Origin: Sulfurovum sp. UBA5198
Lineage (GTDB): Bacteria > Campylobacterota > Campylobacteria > Campylobacterales > Sulfurovaceae
DNA length: 64,000 nt
NCBI GenBank assembly: GCA_002412865.1
Contig: DHVW01000017.1
Span: forward strand, 286-64,285
Direction: 5' to 3'
In this document: positions 33,078 to 40,884 of the stretch, piece after piece
Layout of the letters: each line of letters begins with the position of its first letter
Numbering within the stretch: the stretch's first letter is position 1
The notes under the pieces: generated by a model
What the model was told of the DNA's origin: nothing
Databases searched by the model: none
What the model saw: only the letters and a program-made list of their open reading frames with translations
Program-made: the position numbers and the translations under genes

Positions 33078-34367
33078 TTATTCATCTTCATCACTCAACA
33101 TCTCTAGAGATTTTATATGTGTAATTGCATTTCCTGCTATCCCTTGGAGTGAGCCATACATCTCAGTCGTATTAATCAGAACACTATCGATGAGCTTTTG
33201 TCTGCGTTTCCAGCTAGCCATCAGTGATCGTTTCTCCTTTTCTAGCTCATCTTGCATGCTTGTAAATCCATCTACGATAGAGCTTAGCTGCATATTAAAC
33301 TCATTTCCAGTCAGGTAGCCATATAATAGTGACATTTTATCACCCTTATTCATATCTCTTTGCACCACTCTATGCGTTCTAATGAGTGACTCTCTAAGTA
33401 ATGAAACAGAGCCTTTAAATTCATCTAGGCTACATACCCATACTCCATCCACAAATCCCATTCGCTCCATTCCAGCAGGATACACAGCTGTTACCATTAC
33501 TCCAATATCTGCTTTTGAGCTTAGCATGTCTTGTTTGAATTTGGCTATCCAGCCATCCGTCCATGATTTAGTATTTTTACTTTCATAGCAGATTATTCCA
33601 CAATTTTGTAGCTCTCTAGTATGCACTACCTGCACGCAATCAGCTCCAAATGCACCTTTTTTGATCTCATTTATCGTATCAAATGCAAACTGGGAGCTTA
33701 GCCACTCCTCGATCACAAGCTCTTGTACCTCGCCTTGGAGTTGCATACTACCCTGCTCTGCTTTTCGCTTCATCTCGTTTATGAGCCTTGTCTGCTCTTC
33801 TATCTGCTTATCTCGCTCTTTGAGTTTTAGTTCGTTTTGCTCCGAGAACTGTTTTGCCATCTTTTCTTTTTCACTAATTAAGTCCTTGCTAAGCTCCAGC
33901 TGTGCCTCTACCTTGGCTCTAGACATTGCTTCGTCTTTCTCTCTTTTTAGCCTTTCTATCTCTGCTCTGCTTGCATTCAGCTCTTTTACTTGTTCACTTT
34001 TTTGCTCTAGCTCTTTACGCATAGCCTCCATTGCCGTGCTTTGTTCTGCCATTACTGTTTGTTTAATTTCGCTTGTTAATTTGGTTTCTATTCTCTGCTT
34101 TTCTACTCTGAGCTGTTCATTTATAGCACTTTTTAGGCTATCATCGAATTTCTCTTTTTGCTCATCAAATGCTTCTTGCTGAGCTTTTAGACTATTTAGA
34201 TGTGCTTTGTAATCTTTCCGTGCAGCTTCCATTTCTTGCTCTTGCTTTTTCTTCTCATCTAGCCACTCTTGCTTATGCTTATTTTCAAGCTGATGATACA
34301 ATGCTTCATTTATATCTATCTCTGTTCCACAGTTTGGGCATGATATTGTTGTTTTATTTGTCATCAT
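33078..34367 (-). CDS. DUF2130-family coiled-coil protein with zinc-ribbon start
   Basis: The 429-residue protein begins with a putative zinc knuckle (ISCPNCGTEIDINEAL, Cys10 and Cys13). A long Lys/Glu/Gln-rich coiled coil follows (about residues 30-210), then a globular C-terminal DUF2130 domain with GAFGADCVQVVHTREL and CGIICYESKNTKSWTDGWIAKFKQDML. The latter holds the Glu-x-Lys arrangement of PD-(D/E)XK-like folds, so a nuclease-related role is possible, as has been suggested for related restriction-type families. No restriction or toxin partner lies next to it. It is a single-gene unit. ATG 34364 is an alternative start one codon in. Confidence 0.8.
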   Translation of the reverse strand: MMTNKTTISCPNCGTEIDINEALYHQLENKHKQEWLDEKKKQEQEMEAARKDYKAHLNSLKAQQEAFDEQKEKFDDSLKSAINEQLRVEKQRIETKLTSEIKQTVMAEQSTAMEAMRKELEQKSEQVKELNASRAEIERLKREKDEAMSRAKVEAQLELSKDLISEKEKMAKQFSEQNELKLKERDKQIEEQTRLINEMKRKAEQGSMQLQGEVQELVIEEWLSSQFAFDTINEIKKGAFGADCVQVVHTRELQNCGIICYESKNTKSWTDGWIAKFKQDMLSSKADIGVMVTAVYPAGMERMGFVDGVWVCSLDEFKGSVSLLRESLIRTHRVVQRDMNKGDKMSLLYGYLTGNEFNMQLSSIVDGFTSMQDELEKEKRSLMASWKRRQKLIDSVLINTTEMYGSLQGIAGNAITHIKSLEMLSDEDE

Positions 34368-34534
34368 AATTCTTCTTTTATTTTATATGTCTATATTTTA
34401 TCCAAAACCATATTATAATCACTAAATATGTCAAAATGCCACACTGTAAAGATTACAGAGATAACTATATGTGATTTAATACTCTTCTAAACTCAAAGAG
34501 GCTAAAATGTTACATACAAACAAAAAGGATTCAA
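34368..34534. other. Divergent gap upstream of the DUF2130 and DUF465 genes
   Basis: These 167 AT-rich bases separate the divergently transcribed DUF2130 and DUF465 genes. They must hold both promoters. No strong box or palindrome was recognised, and no short frame with a ribosome-binding site was found. Confidence 0.4.
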
Positions 34535-34753
34535 ATGTTACACGAATACAGAGAAGAAATAAGCGAACTAAAACAATCAAATGCACATTTTGCAAAGATT
34601 TTTGAAAAACATAATGAGCTTGATCAAAAAGCAAAAGATAGTGATGAGGGTAGATTAGCACTTAGTGATTCTGAGCTTGAGACTATCAAAAAAGAGAAGC
34701 TTTTACTAAAAGATGAAGCTTTGAAATTAATACTTGATCATAAAAAAGCTTAA
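34535..34753 (+). CDS. DUF465 (YdcH-like) small helical protein
   Basis: The 72-residue protein is a DUF465/YdcH-family member. It is entirely helical, with the family's central FAKIFEKHNELDQKAKDSDEG hairpin and a KKEKLLLKDEALKLIL second helix. These proteins are small cytoplasmic coiled-coil hairpins of unknown function. The gene stands alone, divergent from DUF2130 and convergent with dedA. A GGATT-type ribosome-binding site precedes the ATG. A hairpin follows at 34769. Confidence 0.85.
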   Translation: MLHEYREEISELKQSNAHFAKIFEKHNELDQKAKDSDEGRLALSDSELETIKKEKLLLKDEALKLILDHKKA

Positions 34754-34768
34754 ATTTCTACTTTAGCC

Positions 34769-34787
34769 GTAAGCCTGCTCGGCTTAC
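34769..34787. terminator. Hairpin between the DUF465 gene and dedA
   Basis: GTAAGCC (34769-34775) and GGCTTAC (34781-34787) form a 7-bp stem with a five-base loop, flanked by TTTA and TAAA, between two convergent genes. It is probably a bidirectional terminator. Confidence 0.65.
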
Positions 34788-34807
34788 TAAATCATCCAAA
34801 TATCAAT

Positions 34808-35413
34808 TTAAATTTTACTTGCTTTTTTCATTTTATAGATATATATTATTGCAATAAGAACTATACCAATTACAGCTATTATCGTTGCAACTCCCAAGTA
34901 ACGTTGTACTAAAGCCTCATTTGAACCCACTAGATATCCTACTACCATAAGTACAAGAACCCAAATGCTAGAGCCAAGTGTAGTATATATGATGAATTTA
35001 CTTAAGTTCATTCTAGAATATCCAGCTGGTAATGATATTAGATGTCTCACACCTAAGATGAGACGACCGCTAAATGTAGATATTTCACCATGTTTAATAA
35101 AAAAATCCTCTAGTTTCGCCAGTTTATCATGCGATAAAAGTATATATTTACCATATTTATGTAAAAAAGCTCTGCCATATTTGAGAGCAAAAAAATAGTT
35201 AAACAACGCTCCACCAAGTGAGCCAAGAACTCCCATAATAGTAGCTATGATGAAATTCATCTCGCCTTTTTGTGCTAGATATCCAGCTGGTATCATTACT
35301 ATCTCACTTGGTACTGGTACGAATGTACTCTCTAAAAACATGAGTATAAATATGCCTAAATAACCAACACCACCAATAGCATCAACTATCCAAGCGGCTA
35401 CATCATGCATCAT
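34808..35413 (-). CDS. DedA-family inner-membrane protein
   Basis: The 201-residue protein is a DedA/SNARE-associated (VTT) family membrane protein. The signature segments are FLESTFVPVPSEIVMIPAGYLA (with the conserved Glu and Pro), GSLGGALFNYFFALKYGR, FSGRLILGVRHLISLPAGYSRM (conserved Arg) and a C-terminal pair of spans. DedA proteins act in membrane homeostasis, some of them flipping undecaprenyl phosphate or phosphatidylethanolamine. Which lipid this one handles is unknown. It lies eight bases after accA, so it may be transcribed with the fatty-acid genes, a sensible membrane-lipid context. Confidence 0.9.
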   Translation of the reverse strand: MMHDVAAWIVDAIGGVGYLGIFILMFLESTFVPVPSEIVMIPAGYLAQKGEMNFIIATIMGVLGSLGGALFNYFFALKYGRAFLHKYGKYILLSHDKLAKLEDFFIKHGEISTFSGRLILGVRHLISLPAGYSRMNLSKFIIYTTLGSSIWVLVLMVVGYLVGSNEALVQRYLGVATIIAVIGIVLIAIIYIYKMKKASKI

Positions 35414-35421
35414 ATTTGTTG

Positions 35422-36357
35422 TTATTCAGTGTATGCACCGACTGATGTCAGCTTATTATATCTAGCTTCAAGCATATCATTAACTGATAATGCTCTGAGC
35501 TCTTTTACTGATTTTAGATAATAATCTTTTAAAACTTTTGCACTTGTAGTCTTATCTCTATGAGCACCCACAAGTGGCTCATCAAGTACAGCGTCTATTA
35601 GATTATGCTCCATAAGGTCACTTGAGCTTATTTTAAGAGCATCTGTAGCAACTTCTACTTTTTTTGGATCATCCCAAAGTATGGCTGAACAACCCTCTGG
35701 AGAGATAACTGAAAATACAGAGTATCTCATCATGGCAAGTCTATCAGCAACTCCGATAGCCAATGCTCCACCACTTCCACCTTCACCTATAACGATAGAA
35801 ACCATAGGAACTTTAACGCTAGTGAATTCAAATAGATTTCTAGCTATCGCTTCACTCTGACCTCGCTCTTCAGCTCCAAGTCCTGGGTATGCACCAGGAG
35901 TGTCTACTAACATAAGTACTGGTATATCAAATTTCTCTGCTAGTCTAACTGCTCTAAGAGCTTTTCGATATCCTTCTGGATTTGGCATACCAAAATTTCT
36001 TTTGATTTTATTTTTAGTTCCTCTGCCCTTTTGTTCGCCAATAACCATAGTTTTTTGACCATCAATATATCCTAAAAAGCATACTAGTGCTGGGTCATCA
36101 CGAAATGCTCTATCTCCATGTATCTCATATGCATCTGTCATTATTAGACGAATATAATCAAGTGAATATGGTCTATCAGGATGTCTTGCTAATTGCAGTT
36201 TTTGATATGATGATAGTGAGCTAAATTTCTTTGTTATCTCTTTATTTAAATCTTTCTCAACAGTAGCTATTGTTATCTTGTTCCCACTAGCTTTTGCTGA
36301 TTCAAGTGCTTGATCCAGTGCTTCTATACTTTTTTCAAATTCGAGATATGTAACCAT
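35422..36357 (-). CDS. accA: Acetyl-CoA carboxylase carboxyltransferase subunit alpha
   Basis: The 311-residue protein is AccA, which with AccD transfers the carboxyl group from biotin to acetyl-CoA to form malonyl-CoA. The N-terminal helical part (LEFEKSIEALDQ...) is followed by the crotonase-like core: HPDRPYSLDYI, EQKGRGTKNKIKRNFGMPNPEGYRKALR, VDTPGAYPGLGAEERGQSEAIARN and GEGGSGGALAIGVADR. It follows fabF by 12 bases in the order acpP-fabF-accA, which I recall from C. jejuni. Length is normal. Confidence 0.97.
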   Translation of the reverse strand: MVTYLEFEKSIEALDQALESAKASGNKITIATVEKDLNKEITKKFSSLSSYQKLQLARHPDRPYSLDYIRLIMTDAYEIHGDRAFRDDPALVCFLGYIDGQKTMVIGEQKGRGTKNKIKRNFGMPNPEGYRKALRAVRLAEKFDIPVLMLVDTPGAYPGLGAEERGQSEAIARNLFEFTSVKVPMVSIVIGEGGSGGALAIGVADRLAMMRYSVFSVISPEGCSAILWDDPKKVEVATDALKISSSDLMEHNLIDAVLDEPLVGAHRDKTTSAKVLKDYYLKSVKELRALSVNDMLEARYNKLTSVGAYTE

Positions 36358-36369
36358 CCTATTAAGCCT

Positions 36370-37587
36370 TTATACTTTTTGGAATATTACAACGCCATTA
36401 GTGCCGCCAAATCCAAATGAATTACTCATAACAACTTTCACATCTGCTTCCCTAGCAACATTTGGAACATAGTCCAAATCACATTCGCTATCAGGAGTCG
36501 TATAGTTAATTGTTGGAGGTAAAATACCATCTCTGATTGCCATTAATGAGACAACTGCCTCTATAGCACCTGCTGCACCTAGGCAGTGACCTATTTGACC
36601 TTTTATTGAGCTAATTGCTGGAGCTGTTGACTTGTCTCCAAACACTGCCTTTATGGCTGCTGTTTCGTTTTTGTCGTTCGCTGGTGTACTTGTACCGTGA
36701 GCATTTATATAATCCACTTTTGGATTACCTGCCATTTTCATTGCTGCTGCAATTGCACGGCGTGGTCCATCAACAACTGGAGTTGTGATGTGATTAGCAT
36801 CGCCACTCTCGCCAAATCCTATAACTTCACCGTAAATATGTGCACCTCTTGCTACTGCCATCTCATACTCTTCTAGTATCAAAGCACCTGCACCCTCGCC
36901 CATTACAAATCCACTTCTATCACTATCAAATGGTCTTGACGCTTTTGTTGGATTTTCATTATCCGTGCTAAGAGCTTTCATAGCTGCAAATCCACCCATA
37001 CCTACAGGGCAAATAGCCGATTCAGCACCCACTACTAACATTCTATCAGCACCGCCAAGCATGATTGTTTTTGTAGCTTCATTGATAGCGTGTGTACCTG
37101 CTGCACAAGCTGTCACGCTTGAAAGATTTGGTCCTTGTAATCCGTGTTCAATAGTCACAAAACCACCAAGCATATTTACAAGTGATGATGGAATAAAAAA
37201 TGGAGATATTCTCTTTGGTCCTCTCTCAGAGCAAACGATAGAATTTTTCTCTATATTTGGTAAACCGCCGATTCCAGCAGCAGAACTTACACCAAATCTC
37301 TCGGTGTCAAATCCTTCAGGAAGTGATGCATCTGCCATAGCTTCTTTTGCAGCTTTTAATCCTAATTGGATAAATCTATCAGCTTTTTTTACTTCTTTAG
37401 CATCCATTACTGTATTTGGATCAAAGTCTACTACTTCACCTGCTATCTGCGCTGATTGCTCTGTTGGGTCGAATAGCTCTATCCGTCTAATACCACATTT
37501 GCCAGCAACTATTGCTTGAAATGAACTCTCTTTATCATGACCTAAGCTGTTTATCATACCAAGACCCGTTACAACTACTCTTTTCAT
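36370..37587 (-). CDS. fabF: Beta-ketoacyl-ACP synthase II
   Basis: The 405-residue protein is the FabF condensing enzyme of fatty-acid elongation. The Cys-His-His triad is visible as Cys in SSVTACAAGTHAI near 162, His in NAHGTSTPAND near 296 and His in GQIGHCLGAAGA near 330, with the glycine-rich NSFGFGGTNG end. It extends acyl-ACP chains with malonyl-ACP and supports the temperature-dependent C16:1 to C18:1 step. It lies 128 bases downstream of acpP across a gap with a perfect 12-bp inverted repeat. Confidence 0.97.
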   Translation of the reverse strand: MKRVVVTGLGMINSLGHDKESSFQAIVAGKCGIRRIELFDPTEQSAQIAGEVVDFDPNTVMDAKEVKKADRFIQLGLKAAKEAMADASLPEGFDTERFGVSSAAGIGGLPNIEKNSIVCSERGPKRISPFFIPSSLVNMLGGFVTIEHGLQGPNLSSVTACAAGTHAINEATKTIMLGGADRMLVVGAESAICPVGMGGFAAMKALSTDNENPTKASRPFDSDRSGFVMGEGAGALILEEYEMAVARGAHIYGEVIGFGESGDANHITTPVVDGPRRAIAAAMKMAGNPKVDYINAHGTSTPANDKNETAAIKAVFGDKSTAPAISSIKGQIGHCLGAAGAIEAVVSLMAIRDGILPPTINYTTPDSECDLDYVPNVAREADVKVVMSNSFGFGGTNGVVIFQKV

Positions 37588-37624
37588 ATCTTCTCCTCGA
37601 ATTTACAGTCCATAAGACTATTGG

Positions 37625-37667
37625 GATAGTTTAATAAAGGTTTAACTAAAAACTCTATTAAACTATC
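37625..37667 (-). other. 12-bp perfect inverted repeat between acpP and fabF
   Basis: GATAGTTTAATA (37625-37636) and TATTAAACTATC (37656-37667) are perfect complements around a 19-base loop. The structure lies in the acpP-fabF leader. It could be a processing or partial termination site that lets acpP be expressed more strongly than fabF, or an operator. No U-tract follows on the minus strand. Confidence 0.6.
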
Positions 37668-37715
37668 GCTTGAAATAAATTTTGAAACTATGCCTAACCC
37701 CAAATGGGATTAAAA

Positions 37716-37949
37716 TTACGCTTGTGTACTTTCAATGAAATTGATTGCATCTGCTACTGTAGCGATTTTTTCAGCTTGGTCATCTGGGATTTCGATATCA
37801 AATTTTTCCTCTAATGCCATTACTAGCTCAACTACATCTAGGCTATCAGCACCCAAGTCTTCTACGAACTTTGAATCTTCTTTTACCTCATCAGCAGCAA
37901 CATTAAGTTGCTCTACTACTACCGCTTTTACTTCGTCAAATAATGCCAC
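37716..37949 (-). CDS. acpP: Acyl carrier protein
   Basis: The 77-residue protein is ACP, the acidic helical carrier of growing acyl chains. The phosphopantetheine serine is in LGADSLDVVELVMALEE, and FDIEIPDDQAEKI follows. I start it at GTG 37949, because AAGGAG lies six bases upstream and the protein then begins MALFDEVKAVVVEQL, the normal ACP beginning. The longer frame from 38012 would add an unlikely hydrophobic 21-residue extension. It precedes fabF and accA in the same orientation. Confidence 0.97.
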   Translation of the reverse strand: MALFDEVKAVVVEQLNVAADEVKEDSKFVEDLGADSLDVVELVMALEEKFDIEIPDDQAEKIATVADAINFIESTQA

Positions 37950-37955
37950 AGGACA

Positions 37956-37961
37956 CTCCTT
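37956..37961 (-). promoter_or_regulatory. Ribosome-binding site that fixes the acpP GTG start
   Basis: The minus strand reads AAGGAG six bases before GTG 37949, a near-perfect Shine-Dalgarno site. No comparable site precedes the upstream ATG at 38012. Confidence 0.8.
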
Positions 37962-38092
37962 TAATATTTTATTACGCATAAGTATACCAAAAAAATGATA
38001 AAAAACTATCAACTATTATGAAACTACATGGTCAAATATAGATTTTTTGTGCGATATTAACTCTTGAGATGTTATATTATGAACGGTACAAA

Positions 38093-38112
38093 GGCAGACT
38101 AAAGTGTCTGCC
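38093..38112 (-). terminator. Hairpin downstream of the bd-like oxidase genes
   Basis: GGCAGAC (38093-38099) and GTCTGCC (38106-38112) form a perfect 7-bp GC-rich stem with a six-base loop, 20 bases after the subunit II stop. TTTGT follows on the minus strand. It is likely the terminator of the accessory block. Confidence 0.6.
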
Positions 38113-38132
38113 AAGTGGCATACTGCTAAAAC

Positions 38133-39332
38133 TTAAAGCATATTTTTAAATAGAGCTACCATGCCCCATGCGAAGTAAACTGCAATCCATACACAAAATA
38201 TAATGAGTGAAGCATTGCCTAGTTTTGATACTGCTGAGCCTTCTGTGGCAACATACGGTTTGCCACTATCATTTTTGCCAACTTGCCACGCCATAGTAAG
38301 TATAAATGCAATACCAGTAAATCCTAAAACCACAAATGTGGATAGGAACATTATGATAGTTTCGTACTCTATATTTACTTTATATCCGTATAAATCATAG
38401 CCGAGCTTAGACATAATATTGTATCTAATAAGCTCTCTCACGCCTGAGATAAATAGTGCTACCACCACGAGCATACCTACTGTAGCATAGCTGTTTTTGT
38501 TCTTCATAGCCATGAGAAGTAGTATAACCACAGAGGCAATAGTAGCAAGAACCACAGGGCTGAATAGTTCGCCGGCTTGTAGCATCCATAGCACGAATAG
38601 TGCTGCACTTACAAGAAGTCCTCCTACTGCCATTTTTGTACCCATTTTTGTTACAAATTCCAAATAATCTACTTTGAAATCATTACGAGTACTTGCAAAT
38701 GTGCTATACGCTTGTAGAAATATCCCAGTCACTGGAATAGCCAAGCTAACCATAAATGCCAGTCGGACTATGTCTATATGGAAGTTCCAACCAGAGTTAT
38801 CCACGACGCCATTTGGTGCATACCATTCCATCCATTTGGTTGGCTGGATTGATTCTACTGCAAAGTTATGCATCAAGATACCACAAAATACTAATATAGC
38901 AAAAGAAATTGCACCTATAAGTGTGTTGCTTGATTTGCCTTGTTTGTTGGCATACTGATACCAATAAAACATCATATACCCAAGAACAAGAGCGTATATA
39001 AATATAAATACCCATGCACCTGAGAGTGTATTGGCTACATACCAGCCACTATCATATATGACTTGAGTAAATAGCAGTGGAGCTACTCCTAAAACTATGA
39101 GTAGAGATACACTAAGCTTGCCAGTCATAATCAGATGTGGAGTTAGTATCTTCCAGTTATTGTCTCTCTTTTGTTTGGTGCTTCCGTATACTGAAAGTCC
39201 CATCGAGCCTAATGATAGCAAAACAAATGCCGCATGCAGAGCCCATGTTAAAATATATAGTCCTTGAAAAACTATTGGATAAAATGGTATTCCAGCAGGG
39301 TCTTTCATTAAATTTATCAGTGTTGCGTCCAT
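38133..39332 (-). CDS. bd-like oxidase subunit II (resembles subunit I)
   Basis: The 399-residue protein is a polytopic membrane protein with eight or more hydrophobic spans and no haem c motif. It does not read like classical CydB. Instead, its N-terminal region parallels subunit I: a His in TWALHAAFVLLSLGS (His33) aligns with His28 of the partner. A segment FTQVIYDSGWYVANTLSGAWVFIFIYALVLGYM parallels the partner's GIWYTATAASPRG... to ...YFM region but lacks the two Glu of the active subunit. This suggests a duplicated, non-catalytic second subunit, as in CydAA'-type or cytochrome c-linked bd enzymes. It follows subunit I by 10 bases. The assignment to the bd superfamily comes from that partner. 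Confidence 0.6.
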   Translation of the reverse strand: MDATLINLMKDPAGIPFYPIVFQGLYILTWALHAAFVLLSLGSMGLSVYGSTKQKRDNNWKILTPHLIMTGKLSVSLLIVLGVAPLLFTQVIYDSGWYVANTLSGAWVFIFIYALVLGYMMFYWYQYANKQGKSSNTLIGAISFAILVFCGILMHNFAVESIQPTKWMEWYAPNGVVDNSGWNFHIDIVRLAFMVSLAIPVTGIFLQAYSTFASTRNDFKVDYLEFVTKMGTKMAVGGLLVSAALFVLWMLQAGELFSPVVLATIASVVILLLMAMKNKNSYATVGMLVVVALFISGVRELIRYNIMSKLGYDLYGYKVNIEYETIIMFLSTFVVLGFTGIAFILTMAWQVGKNDSGKPYVATEGSAVSKLGNASLIIFCVWIAVYFAWGMVALFKNML

Positions 39333-39342
39333 CTATTCTCCT

Positions 39343-40689
39343 TTATTTGGCTTGGGAAGCTATATAAGCCGCCATCGCATCGTATTCGTTGTCTGGTAGA
39401 GCTATTTTTGGCATATATGGACTTGAGCCTGTGCCAATTACATTTTTGATGTAATTTTTAATTCCAGCCTCATCTTGTGCTATTTTTCCAACCAATCCTA
39501 TCATGGGTCTATAAGAACCATATTTTTCCAAAGAGTGACAATTTGAGCATGCGATTCTTGTAAGCAATTTTCCAACTTCTAGTTTGTTTTCAGGAGTAAT
39601 CGTACGAAGTCGCTCAGGTATCCATGGGTTTGATTTGAGTATTCCTTGTTTGGCAAGAATAGGCACTTCATCCTTGATACCTTTACCCGGTACTGCTTTT
39701 CCTACTATTTGATTGCTGTAAACATATTGACCAGCAACCCATGGTTTACGCATCGTTTCACGGAGTTTCTCACCAGGCCAAACACCCACTATGCCTATTA
39801 CAAACATCATCACTATAGCTAAAGTTCTCGTAACCCATTGTGGTTTAAAGATAGCAACAAAAAAGTAAATGGAAAACAAAATGGCAAGAATAATACGATT
39901 TAGAATAATAGAATCTTTTGCCATACCTAATAGAGCATTTGCATTTTCTGGCAATGTGCCTATATACCACATAAAAAAGAATACTGACAAAAAGCCACCC
40001 AACATACTAACCCATCCCATTTTGCGTGTTAGCTCGAGGGATAATTCTCTATTCTCTTTTTTCATCGAAGATGAGATAATCATACCAATAATACCAGACA
40101 TCATGATCATAAATCCAATTCGTAGGAACATATGAGGGAATGTATTGACACCAAAGAACGCATCACTTGCACTTCCTGTTGTATAAAATGCATTGTTTCC
40201 TGGCCACATCATAAAGCTGATAATACCAACAATGAGAGCCAGAGTACCTACAGAAGCTATCGCAAATGTATATGTTAACTTGAGATGAGTTTTGCGATCC
40301 ACTTTGTCCATAAAATATATAAGAGCAAATACACCGATAACTTCATATACAAAAAATACCCATTCAGTTGCCCATACCCAAACAAAATTGTGGATCAAAG
40401 CACTAATCCCGCGGGGACTAGCAGCAGTAGCCGTGTACCATATCCCTGGTCCAGTTATAGAACCTATAACATATGAAAATATAAGCAAAAACATACCATA
40501 TCTCTTCATATAATCATACAGCTCTGGTCTGTCCTCTTTGTATGCCTTACGAGCAAGAAATGCGAATAGTAAGGCTGCTCCTACGGATGTATGGGATGCC
40601 ATAATATGTATTGCACCCGTTAGACCCATAAGCCATGCTGAACCATAATTCGGAACATAAAATAGTGGATAAAATCCTATCATTTCCAT
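39343..40689 (-). CDS. bd-like terminal oxidase subunit I fused to a cytochrome c domain
   Basis: The 448-residue protein has about nine membrane spans in the first 310 residues, then a roughly 75-residue cytochrome c domain with CSNCH at 381-385 and a candidate axial Met426 in PYMPK. The membrane part shows a CydA-like pattern: His28 or His33 in the first span, Glu109 and Glu116 in VWATEWVFFVYEV, and His186 in TFPHMFLR, close to the E. coli CydA ligands His19, Glu99, Glu107 and His186. A short GPGIWY segment precedes the Glu pair. The quinol Q-loop seems absent or short, so electrons may come from cytochrome c rather than quinol. It would reduce oxygen at the membrane. The cytochrome c-linked OR-C branch of the bd superfamily is the closest idea I have. 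Confidence 0.75.
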   Translation of the reverse strand: MEMIGFYPLFYVPNYGSAWLMGLTGAIHIMASHTSVGAALLFAFLARKAYKEDRPELYDYMKRYGMFLLIFSYVIGSITGPGIWYTATAASPRGISALIHNFVWVWATEWVFFVYEVIGVFALIYFMDKVDRKTHLKLTYTFAIASVGTLALIVGIISFMMWPGNNAFYTTGSASDAFFGVNTFPHMFLRIGFMIMMSGIIGMIISSSMKKENRELSLELTRKMGWVSMLGGFLSVFFFMWYIGTLPENANALLGMAKDSIILNRIILAILFSIYFFVAIFKPQWVTRTLAIVMMFVIGIVGVWPGEKLRETMRKPWVAGQYVYSNQIVGKAVPGKGIKDEVPILAKQGILKSNPWIPERLRTITPENKLEVGKLLTRIACSNCHSLEKYGSYRPMIGLVGKIAQDEAGIKNYIKNVIGTGSSPYMPKIALPDNEYDAMAAYIASQAK

Positions 40690-40838
40690 CTAAATCTCCT
40701 TATTGTAATATAAAGGCATTAAATGCCCTAACTAAAACTATACCATATTGATGTTAATTGTGTGTTAAGTAAAATTAATAAAGATAGTATATATAAAATT
40801 TTATATTTTTTTAAGTTATTTATTGCGAAAAGTAGAAA
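40690..40838. other. AT-rich leader upstream of the bd-like oxidase genes
   Basis: This gap of about 150 bases lies between the TonB receptor terminator and the oxidase start, so the oxidase genes probably have their own promoter here. An AAGGAGAT ribosome-binding site precedes the subunit I ATG. The rest is very AT-rich (runs such as atatataaaattttat near 40790), with no clear regulator box or frame. Confidence 0.45.
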
Positions 40839-40861
40839 TATGACCACAAGAAGTAGTCATA
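40839..40861 (-). terminator. Terminator of the TonB receptor gene
   Basis: On the minus strand TATGACTAC and GTGGTCATA form a 9-bp stem (one G-U pair) around TTCTT, followed by TTTCTACTTTT. It lies 24 bases after the receptor stop, a good rho-independent terminator. Confidence 0.75.
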
Positions 40862-40884
40862 AGTAGTTATAGGCTATGTCTTTA

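Noticed and set aside
37950..38012. The 21-residue hydrophobic N-terminal extension of ACP from ATG 38012
   Set aside because: AAGGAG six bases before GTG 37949 and the usual ACP beginning show that the shorter form is real.
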